DNA from: Paragyromitra xinjiangensis
Lineage: Eukaryota; Ascomycota; Pezizomycetes; Pezizales; Discinaceae
Direction: 5' to 3'
Length of the DNA stretch: 64,000 nucleotides
Assembly: GCA_038503065.1 (NCBI GenBank)
Contig: JBCAMK010000002.1
Coordinates: 2,728,001 to 2,792,000 of the forward strand
Below, piece after piece: positions 36,074-45,779 of the stretch (position 1 is its first letter; each line of letters begins with the position of its first letter). A program made the translations under genes and the position numbers. Under the pieces are notes generated by a model, which saw only the letters and a list, made by a program, of their open reading frames with translations, ran no database searches and had not been told where the DNA came from.

Positions 36074-38256
36074 ATGGATTCTTTAAATGCCCCACTGTTG
36101 CGTGTCAGCAGGCCCGTAAGCGCGTGTTCTAGATGCAGGAGTGCAAAAGTGAAGGTTTGACATGTTAACATCCTCCAGCGTGGGTTTGGAGCAGTACTAA
36201 ATCTGGGGACTAGTGTGATGGAAAATTACCCGCTTGCACTGCTTGTGAAAAGTCGGGGAAAGTCCACGAGTGCACTGGTGGGGGAGACCAATTCGCGAGG
36301 GGGAAAGAGCGCAGGTAACTACCTGTCTATCGTTGAATTTAAGCCTTAAACAGCCTGACAAATATGATAGTTATATAGCTTCCCTGGAATCAAGGGTAGA
36401 AAAACTCGAGAAGAAGCTCGGGACTTTAAATAGTCGAAGAGCTTCAATTTCAATGTTGGAACCACAGCTTGAGCCCCAAACTCCTAATGGTTGTTGCGAA
36501 GGTATTTACGAATGTAGCCTCCACCCGTTCCAAAAGAGATTTAGCTAAACCCTTCTGGAGATCGGCCTAAAACAGCCTGCTCGCCAGTGAATAAGATAAA
36601 GAGACGGGATGAGGAGAATGAAATTGAGGAATTAGTAGCTGACTTGGGTTACATGTATGTTATCTATCTCCACTACAGCACAAGCGTGGGAAATGGCTCA
36701 CCATGACATTAACCGCATCAGGGCTATCAATGCTACAACCCGAGACTTCTATGGTTTCACTAGAGATATGACCTTTGCAAAACTCATGTTGAAAGCTTCA
36801 ACCGCGTCCAAAGTACTCGAGTCCAAACCCAAGGCCCGACTGCCCCCACGCCATACCGCAACCCAGCTGATACAACATTATTTTGACAAGATATTTACGA
36901 CACTTCCTTGTCTCAATGAGTCAAGCTTCTTTGGAGCCGTAGATTCAGTCTATCGCGATGAAGCGGCTTCTTCTCCTTTCGAAATTTATACAGTATACAT
37001 GGTTCTCGCTATAGGCACAATGTCCTTATCGAAAAGTAGAGATTCACTGGCAGCACATAATGCTGCTTGCTTTGTGAAATCCGCTCTGGAGCATGCGGAC
37101 TCTGTCATTTCACCTAGTGGTGTCACAGGAGTTCAAGCTACTCTACTTTTAGTTCAATACTCAATGCTGGAGCCAGCGCACTTCAATAGTTGGTACTTGA
37201 TAGGAATTGCCTCGCGGATAATGGTTGATATTGGACTTCACCAAGAACCATCAAAGAATTTGAAGAAGAAGTCTGACATTGACTTACGAAGAAGGACATT
37301 CTATTGTGTTTATACCCTGGATAGGTAAGCTGGCAAACTTTGTACATGTCGCATCCGAGGTCTAAGTCCTAAGCTCGTATAGATCGATAAGCATGGTTCT
37401 CCAACGACCATTCACCTTTTCGGACGATTCTGTGATGGTTGAATTGCCCAAAGCAGCAAATCCAGATGTTGTGAAGAGAATTGCAGTCAGAGGAACCTTA
37501 ACACCAATGATCGCCGCTATTAAACTCTTCGAACTTCGAAAACTTCAATCGGAGTGGTATCAACACCTACACCTTTCTGGAAATGTTCCTATGGAGAACC
37601 CCAAACCTTACTATCAAAAAAGAACAGAAATGCTCAAGGAGTGGTTGGATACAATGCCTGAATCAATTAGCCAATCAACTAAAGATTGGCTTTACCTTGA
37701 GTGGTATTATCTTAATGTATATGCCGCTGCACCCTGTCCGAAAATCCCACGTCCCAGCGACAAAGCAATGGCCCAGATATTCAACAATTGTGTCAATTAT
37801 GCCCTGAGATTTCGAAGTATACTTCAAGATTCCAACGCTCGATTTGTTTATACATATCATGACGCTCTCCGGACCTACTTTATTGGTAACAATTTTCTCC
37901 ATGCTGTGTGGCACAATGAAGATGCTGTTATAGACGAGTCCAATATTGAGTCTGCTATTGACGCAATCAAAGCCATTACATTTGTCCTTTCATCAATGAT
38001 TGTTCGGTGGCAAGAGGTCGAAACTCTAAGGGATAGATTTCGGGAGGAGTCGAAGCGACTCCAACAGAAGCTAGATTATCTATTAGCGCCTTCAGCACTA
38101 CCTATTTCTAGGGGAGGAGTACAATCCCTGGGACATGAATTAGCCAGTGAGTGGCCGGAGCAGAGCACCATTACAGAAACCTCCCAAGATTACAACCCTT
38201 CAGCACACATTACGACGGCAGACTTCGGTAACGTAGCATTTTACCGATATGGCTGA
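36074..38256 (+). CDS. Zn(II)2Cys6 transcription factor with fungal-specific regulatory domain, 622 aa
   Basis: Six exons: 36074..36154, 36214..36314, 36371..36501, 36576..36654, 36722..37324 and 37383..38256. Introns are 56-74 nt and phases agree to give 622 aa. The zinc cluster is assembled from exons 1 and 2: CSRC then RSAKVK then C28, and after six residues CTAC and C47. The last loop has eight residues, within the range seen in fungi. A short coiled-coil linker follows (SYIASLESRVEKLEKKL). The middle homology block starts at ENEIEELVADLGYMAINATT and the fungal_trans region contains YLIGIASRIMVDIGLHQEP and the RRRTFYCVYTLDR motif. It is a nuclear regulator of unknown targets. A single long frame hides exons 1-4; they are supported by the intact cluster. 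Confidence 0.87.
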
Positions 38257-38913
38257 GGGAAAAGTATGCTGAATGATGTACTGTTTTATTCACTTTTACT
38301 ACTCTTGGTTTCCTATTTTAAGTTTATCCCAAGTCTGGTTCTTTTGTATCTTTAATGAAGACCGGGGATGGGATTCCGCCCACAAACGTTGGATATAGCA
38401 TGGAGTGGGCTGTATGTTCCGTGGGCTCTTTTGATATTTCCTGATAATACTAAAGATCTTATGCGATTTGCTGCTGGGGATGCCCAGACCAGCTTGCTTG
38501 AACATAATCTATCGTGTTTCTTTGATCATCCTGTATGAACGTTAGGCGCGTCTAGGGCGCAATCGATCTCCTTTAGTCCAACCGATCTCAACACCAGTAG
38601 AAACAGAATTAGAAATTCCCTGCAACTCACCAAAGGAAAGGTGGGGTGTAGCAGATTCTATGAGGTTCTTTTATCTTCCTAGTGAGACTGTGCCGGCTCT
38701 AGAAAGGATCATTGTGAATTCGTTTGTCCGGCTAGGCATTAATATATTTGATTGCAAAATCATCAACACATATATGTGCAGTCTTCTGCACTCTAAATCC
38801 AAGAGATAATTATAAGGAAATAGTGAGGGGCAGAGAAAAGCAAGCTTTTAGAGTAGTAAGCACAGATGATATTTGGTCGTCTTCAATCTACCAAAATCAT
38901 TGGCACCAGCATA
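38257..38913. other. Intergenic 3' flank
   Basis: AT-rich, no open frame of note, ends at the foldback element. Confidence 0.5.
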
Positions 38914-39079
38914 CCGTATAAACTCGAGAGAGTGGACTTGACGCTAAGACGTTGGAATTGCCTTGACAAGTAAGGCACCAGCTAAGGGGGTCAGAGCTGA
39001 GCAGAAATTTGTTAGAGCCTTACCTCTATAGGCAATTCCAACGTCTTAGCGTTAAGTCCACTCTCTCGAGTTAATACGG
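38914..39079. mobile_element. TA-flanked foldback element (MITE), about 49-bp terminal inverted repeats
   Basis: The arms, counted with their flanking TA, are 38912..38962 and 39031..39081 and match in inverted orientation at 49 of 51 positions. The inward sequence contains aactcgagagagtggactt. TA stands at both outer ends (38912-38913 and 39080-39081), consistent with Tc1/mariner-type target duplication. The 68-bp centre has no coding capacity. One of the two arm differences is a G/A transition and the other a T/A transversion. This is a non-autonomous hairpin element. Confidence 0.8.
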
Positions 39080-40910
39080 TACTTCCATCAATTAAAATTG
39101 CTTAGTAAGTCTGGCTGCCATCCTCGCCCATGCTTTTAAACTTGCCTTGCCAGTAAGATTCCCGCTTGGAAATAACATAGAATTTTTTTCTGTCGTTTGT
39201 GATAAACTATATTGTGATGTCGATATTGGCCCTGCTTATCGGATTCTCATACAGATCTCTAAGTAAATCGGCACCTCGAATCTGACATTATCGATCGTTA
39301 GGCAACTTGTTCTTGGTTGTAAGTATGACGGCAATTACCGTATACATGTAGTTAGTCCAGCGCCCCCCGAGACTAAAGCCGAGTTTATACCTACGTTCAA
39401 ACTGGGTGCAGATCCCCACGAAAGTTGTCCAATACTAGCTGTACTAAATCGTTTCGGACATAATGAGAAAACTATACATATGAGCAATTGGAAATATGCC
39501 TAAGAAGAAGAAATTCCTAAACCTCTTTTCTCTCATGGGCTCGGGTTTCAGACGGGAAAGGTCCTGATTTGGATAGGATGATGATGGTTGCGACGAAACA
39601 AACTGCAGCTGAACTTGAGAACTCGCCCAGTTCTAATACTACACAGAAATCCTACGAAATACTCAGACCCAGGCCAACACGTGGTCTGGAAACCGCTCGA
39701 TTATTGCGGAACACTATGGCAACTAAATTCGCGAAGAACTTTTCTCACCGCCATAAAACCCCCCCATTAATGGTTTCAGAAAGTGGTGGGTTGTATACCT
39801 AAACCCACATATTTCATATTCACCTGTTCTTTTTCTACGAATCCTGCTGCGTTGGTGCGCTCTGATCCACCTCTTAGGGCGTTATAATCGGCCCAGCTAC
39901 CGCTGTAGCTAGAGTTGACACCCCAACCCAAGGTTGGGCCTTAGGACATGTCTGCAGCTAAGGGCTCGTCGAGCTGAAGGTATGAACGTAGGATATCAAC
40001 TATTTTAAAGGCTGGTTGCCAGACGAAAACGGGCATCAACTTAGAGCGTACGACCCAAGACATAAAAATTAATCTTTCTTTCTTTCTTTTCTTCTATTAT
40101 AATAGACGTAACTTCTCTTTTTCGGAATTTAGTTGGGAAACATTGGCCCTTATGAATGGCCGACTAAAACCTTGTTACTAGAAGCCTTCTTCTATTTGGT
40201 CTCCACTATGACAGCCGCGGTACCAACCCCTTATACTCAAATATGCCGTAGATGTGAGGGCGGGGTCAGTTTCATGTTGGCCGGTAGCCCACAATATCTT
40301 TGAGTAGGACAATTGGCCAAAACTGGCCAAAACTGGCCAAGCGCTAAGGGCTCCTACGCCACTACTCATGCCATGGACGAAACGCTAGGAAAGAAATATG
40401 CTGCTCAATAACGACGAGTATTATATGATGCAGAGCTTTTGCAATCCATCTAACACTGGTTCTTTTCTATGGCCCAAGTTTCCAAGAATTGGGAATAGGC
40501 CCTTTCTTTTTCCTCTTACCTTCTCACCCCTTTGGTTTCATGTGTCTCTTTTGTAAGTTTTCAGGCCCCCCTCGATTTATCAATATCTTAGGTCGTTTTG
40601 TTCCGTGATCTGTTGGTCTCTGCAAGCAAGGCCTACCAGAATTGTTTTATAAACTCTCTCTGTCTTCACTGGTATCCTCCCCTTTTCTATGCACAGCTAT
40701 ACAGAAACTCCTCTCGACATTCAGTACCGAATTCCATCACTCGAGTATCTCTAGTTCCGGTTTACGAAAATATACGATAACAAACAGCCCCTTGAAGAAA
40801 CTTGAGGGGTTTCCAAATCCAACAACGAGGTCTTCAAGCTCGTCCGCTATAATTCGAAACTCTTACCATCGCGCGTCTACTCGAATTTCTTCCAATTTTC
40901 GTCCTCAACT
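39080..40910. other. Intergenic, no supported gene
   Basis: Contains three tandem copies of an 11-bp unit (aactggccaaa-like, about 40311-40341) and a CTTT-rich tract (about 40076-40095). The frame 39569..39802 has no family resemblance. The last 300 bp are CT-rich and serve as the leader of the small gene at 40911. Confidence 0.5.
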
Positions 40911-41084
40911 ATGTGTAATTACGAGAAAATTATCTACGAAGAGTGTAATCACAGCCAACTCCGCCTGATCTCTTACTGCCACTTTGCTCGAAACGATCCT
41001 TTCCATCAATGCTGGGGTGTTGCAGCCATCAAACGCGAGAAAAGGGTCGAGGGAGAGAAATGCCCCGACTGTAACGAAGGCTAG
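40911..41084 (+). CDS. Small Cys/His-rich conserved-looking protein, 57 aa
   Basis: A single exon of 57 codons plus stop, following a CT-rich leader. The residues form a zinc-ligand-like pattern: Cys2, Cys12, His14, Cys23-His24, His32, Cys34, and a closing Cys51-x2-Cys54 (KCPDC). The core reads SYCHFARNDPFHQCWG. I associate this pattern (YCHFARNDP..HQC) with small uncharacterised proteins scattered through filamentous ascomycetes, from memory and unchecked. No signal peptide, so it is not an obvious secreted effector. The likely role is a small zinc-binding adaptor, by inference. It is too short for usual ORF cut-offs. Alternative: the last exon of a longer gene, since the overlapping frame 40642..40968 is open upstream, but no splice joins the two convincingly. 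Confidence 0.65.
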   Translation: MCNYEKIIYEECNHSQLRLISYCHFARNDPFHQCWGVAAIKREKRVEGEKCPDCNEG

Positions 41085-42284
41085 ACCATGATGTTCTCAT
41101 TTTTAGCGGGGTGGAGTTTATTTACAAGATCTCAATTGAAGGGTTGAGGATTCGGATGTTATGTAGATTATCCAGAGATGGATAGTGCGAAGCACATAAA
41201 ACTGGTGTTTAGTTCCTCTTGTCTTCACAAACTAGTATCGATGCCACTCCGTTGAGGTCCCCTTCACCTTCATCTCATTTCATTATTTGTGTGCTCATTT
41301 TATGCTCGTACTTTTTTCTCTTCCTCTAGTGTGCCCGTTAAGCCAAGTTTAAGGATCATATCATGCCTGTTTTTGATTTCTTTCTCTCTCTCTATTTTCT
41401 CTCGCTCCCTCCCCCCCTCGAGCGAAATCCTGTGTGCTTGCATGGCATGACGATCGAGTGGGTAGGGGAAATCAGTAATCACATCACCAACGGCGATGCG
41501 CCGCGGCAAGATCTGACGGGTTGCGGTAGCAGCCGAAGAGAAACTTGACAAATGAGGTTGAAGAACGTTCGTAGAGCCGGTGGGGGGCTTGCTAAGGGAT
41601 TTCGATTTCCTGTCGTTCTCGTATCTTTTGTTGTGTTTCGGAAGTTTTGCTTGTACACTGAAGCATAATTGAGAATTCATTCGTCTAGAGCTACCAAATT
41701 CTTTGGGTGGATGGCCACAAGGAGACCGGCTACTCAAAGAAGCTAGAAAGTTCGTTTAAAATGAGCTGAAAATGCTTGTATACGATCCGCAGTTCACATG
41801 ATACGGCGCTCCTGATCAAGTGTTGCAGCAGGAATCCGGGGCCATAATGCATGTGTCTGCAGATCTGCCGGGCCGAATATTTGACGCAGACCTGGAGTGA
41901 AGGTGAAGGTATGGTACATGTTCAATATAACGGAAACAGCGTACAAACAGCCTCATGAGAGCTAAATTTCTTGGAATTTGGGCGTCAGTCCCCATTAAAA
42001 GCGACATAGGCGTATAGTTTGATACATGCATGTATGGCTTCTAATCGACACGTACAAGGGCCTTCATGCTATGGTAGCGCTGCAGCTCATCCTTCACATG
42101 TAATTGATTACAATCAATCACCCAGAGTGCTTTCTTGGTGACTAGTGTACCCATTACACAGTTTCAGCGGATCAACTGCCTTGAAGATAATATGTTTCCG
42201 CTATCTGAAATGAAACCGAGGGTATTCTACCCCTCTCCCACACTAAACCCAGCACTTTCGCCTGCTGAGGCCTTGCAAAAAGAC
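41085..42284. other. Intergenic between convergent genes
   Basis: No supported gene. The minus frame 41300..41737 (145 codons) has Arg/Glu/Lys-rich low complexity and no recognisable domain. The DNA holds the 3' flanks of the small gene and of DAP1. Confidence 0.5.
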
Positions 42285-42959
42285 TTAGAGATTAGAGGCA
42301 CCGGAAACCTTCCCAACGATGCTATAACGTTTTGAGAAAAACGTGAACCTGGGTAGTAGAAAAACGTCAGAAAATATATAGAGTAGTATCCCAAAAGCTC
42401 TGGATTATTCATACCAATCTTCCAAAACCCCTTTTTCCTTGCCCGATAGGTCGGACCATTCAGGAAGAGCATCCTCGGGCTTAACAGAGGATTTGGCCAA
42501 CGCACGAGAGGCATCTTTACCAGCGAATACTACAATAGTGATAAGAGATCAGCCCCAGATGCAGCACTAAGATCACTGATGGTAACAAACCGTGATAAGC
42601 ACCCCCAGGGGCATAGCTCTTGTTTCCAGTCACATCAAAGACAACTCCCTGTTTCCTCATTAGTTCTCAATCGATAGAAAGTTTTTCCTGCAAAACAAAC
42701 CTTGATAGCGACGTAGGTGGGATGATCCGGGTTAGTTCCTACGATGGTCATTAACGAGCGGAACGTAACATAACAATACCATATTGACAAATCCCCGCCC
42801 CAGGCTCTGATTTGTACTCAATTATCACAATACACAAATTATTCTATTGCACTTACCATCACACCTCGTTAAGTAGTCAACCGCGATAGGGTCGTCCCTA
42901 GGAGGCGCAAGGCTGACTGGCTCCTTTGGTTCAAAATTTCTGGGCTCTGGCGCCGACAT
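42285..42959 (-). CDS. DAP1: Dap1-like heme-binding protein (MAPR/cytochrome b5-like family), 125 aa
   Basis: Five small exons on the minus strand: 42959..42857, 42738..42701, 42648..42591, 42529..42415 and 42348..42285. Introns are 118, 52, 61 and 66 nt; phases agree exactly and give 125 aa. The spliced protein begins MSAPEPRNFEPKEPVSLAPP and carries the MAPR core: HPTYVAIKGVVFDVTGNKSY, then APGGAYHVFAGKDASRALAK, then the C-terminal DWFTFFSKRYSIVGKV. Tyr59 and Tyr65 fall in the heme-pocket segment. Yeast Dap1 and human PGRMC1 bind heme and support the cytochrome P450 Erg11/CYP51 in sterol synthesis; PGRMC1 is membrane-anchored, but no transmembrane segment is seen here, as in Dap1. Full length and intact. 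No single exon exceeds about 38 codons, so frame-based searches miss it. Confidence 0.94.
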
Positions 42960-45779
42960 TCTGAGCTTCGAGATATTTTTTTTACCTTTTTTGTAAAATA
43001 ATAAAAGGGTTGCTGTCGTTTCGAGGAGCTATATGGAGCTTTGTTGAGGGAAAGGTTGATGAGAGAAGGAAGTGATGTTGCGTTTGTAAATGCACTGCGG
43101 GGTGCCAAGGATTTCCTCCCCGCATCTAAACATAGGCTAGCGCCCTTCTAACCTAAGCCAGCTCTCCCCCTGTTATGCCATGCTACTACCTGCGGGGTGG
43201 GCTTGCCATATAAATGACTGAAACTTCTATCAAAAACTATTTTGGGGGGATTAATCAGGATAAAAATATCATGGTCTTGCGACGTTATATTGGGTGTAGC
43301 TATTTGTTTTAGGTTGGGTCTCCGACGTAGGGGGGATGTACTGGCCCCATGGGGGAAGTGTACCCAAGGCTGTCGTGGCGATGAGATTAAGAATCCTAAG
43401 AAAAATCCCGCAGATGCCGAAATAGAGCCGTAGCCTAAAAAAATTCTTTGGTGTCAAAAAGCTTTCTATACCTTCCAAACTTAATTACTTGTCAGAAACT
43501 ATAGAAAATACAAAGCCCTTCAAAACATATTATCCCCCCCCCCATATCACCAGAGAATACCTCTAATACCTTAAATATAGTATGTGTCGAGTAGAATATA
43601 CTTAAGGATATCGATAACCGGAGGTTAACTTCTCCTCCCCGATACTAGCCTATATGTATTGGTCGGTACACTTTTTTCTCTGGAAGCGAAATCTCTCCAC
43701 GGCATCAGATATCCCGAACCGCCGCTAGTGCTCTAATACCTACTGTACTACTGCCCAAAGAATGTGATAATGCATGTGTCATCGAGTACTCGGTCGGTTG
43801 ATAAGGTGGTAACTAGCAAATATGCCTGCACAATTTTCAGCCAGACTGATGGAAGCGTCGGCTGAAGTTCATAGCCTTATGGAAATTTGGCCTAGGTTTT
43901 GTATTTCAATTTCAAGCGTTATTTGGGCCGTTATTTGGGTGAAGGGAGTATTGGTAAACATTCCGAGTGATGGCCCATGATCTTGCTGGGGGGGGGGTTT
44001 GCATTGTAGCTATAGGCTGACGAGCCCTTGTCTGGCGGGATAGGCAAAAAGAGATTCTATCTGAATAGAGCTTAGGTACTGTGTTAACATAGCTAGCCCA
44101 ACCCTTATAAGATTTCTTTAGATTACTAAAGTTGTATGGTTATATGGTGGACGGACTCTAGAACTTACACAGGAATGAAATAAGGCAAGGTGGCAACCGT
44201 TCACCCTCGATCACCAAAAAAATACCACCTGCTTTCCATCTTCAGCCCTAGCCATCGAGAGTATTCAGGGAAAAAAAACCATAGCCTACAGGCGCTTCTT
44301 CAGACGTACATTCTATGGTTTTTATTTAGTATTATTCGGTTGCCCTAATTTTGAAGACATTTCGCGTTTTTGTGGGATCCCGGTGTAGGTTCTAGAGCCT
44401 GTCCACCATCATGTGGCACTGTTGCTTGTGCATGTGGGGACCTCCAAAAATTTAATTACTATTTCTTATATTTCGGACACTTGTCTAGGGCCTACGGGGG
44501 AACTAGTTAGTTTAAAGTTGATTCCTTTGTAAGTTTTAGAAATATGCCCTAATTAGAACCCAGGGTGGAACACAACTCTTCGCCCATGTGCTATCCAAAC
44601 GATATTCCTCTTGCAGATACCGGCCCTGGGGCTTGAAAATAGACATCAGTTTATACTAGGTGCATATATGATGCTATCTAAATGAAATCCCATACTCAGC
44701 GTGGCCCACCCGAGGCCACACCATACCATCACCAACGCAATGTCTATTCATCGAGCTATATACCAAGCCTTGACGACAATCTAGCTAGTTAAAATACAAA
44801 TTCTACCATGTGGTCACAAGCCAGGTCATTCTGTCATTTGCGAGAGGATACGTATAGAAAACAAAATGAAGTACACTACTATCGATATCCAAATAGTCCT
44901 GGAATCCCTGCCATCGGGCGCCACAACTAAGAATTACGAAAAACAATCTAGAGAGTAGGTACTTACAGTAGAAGTTATGGTCTCGACCTGACATCATCAG
45001 GCTTAGTAAGAGGAGGGGTGCCGGAACTTTTTGGATGGTAGTGTTTCATAGACCCAAATTGTTGCATTGAAAGGTGTCTTCAGAAAACATTGCTTTGTAC
45101 TCCGTATCGTCCCGTACGTATGTACGTAGGGTACAGGAAAGTGATGCACATCTGAAGAAAGGATATTCATTCCCAACAACCACAAAACCAATTGACGTGA
45201 AAAATGGTAGGAAGGTCAATTAGGATGTGTAGATTTTGATTCTAATTTAAAAAATTGAAAGGGGGTCGCTTTTACTGATCATACTAGTGCAAGCTAGTTA
45301 GTGATTGGTACCCCCTTGGTAGGTTTTGCTTGTGATGTATGTTTTTCGCAAGGCAAAGCTAGATAATTCACTCATTATCTTAATAGACTGGATGGAGCAT
45401 CGAAATCTGTGTGCTAACTTTGGGTGTTTTGCCATGAAAAAATATAGGGGTTTCGGTGGCGTTTGGGTGTTGCTTAGTAGAAATGTGCATCACTTTCCTA
45501 CATCCTACTCTACATACATACATAAAACCTTCCACACATGCATGCAGACACAGGTAGTATTAACATTCGGGTAGGAACCACTATCCCATTTAGCTCGATT
45601 GTGATGAGACGAACACCTATCTTGAGATTAAGCAACGATAACCTACATATCCAAAGTTACCAGGATAAAAAAGGAGGGGCATCCAATAAATATCATGCAC
45701 CATAAGGGAGTTTGTAGTCAAAAGAAGTGGGCTGATGTTAGCGTTAGGACTAAACTATCTGAGGTATTACCCAACGCAT
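42960..45779. other. Gene-free AT-rich interval with decayed palindromes
   Basis: No supported gene. A hairpin with 10-bp arms (aaaaccatag/ctatggtttt) lies at about 44274-44322, and a decayed inverted repeat pair lies at 45126-45508. A short repeat of cgttatttggg occurs at about 43918-43943. Confidence 0.5.
45126..45508. repeat. Decayed inverted repeat pair
   Basis: The 17-bp string aggaaagtgatgcacat (45135-45151) recurs inverted at 45483-45499. Over the surrounding 28 bp the differences are all transitions, as expected from C-to-T decay of a repeat. The arms are about 330 bp apart and the spacer is non-coding. Confidence 0.55.

Noticed and set aside
36315..36353. Short intron (29 or 39 nt) in the second Zn2Cys6 gene
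   Set aside because: The acceptor at 36370 gives a normal 56-nt intron, the correct phase and the family-like SYIASLESRVEKLE junction.
31784..38256. Secondary-metabolite cluster around the two regulators
   Set aside because: No polyketide synthase, peptide synthetase, terpene cyclase, P450 or transporter is present nearby.
41300..41737. 145-codon minus frame
   Set aside because: Arg/Lys/Glu low complexity from a CT-rich strand; lies in 3' flank DNA between convergent genes.
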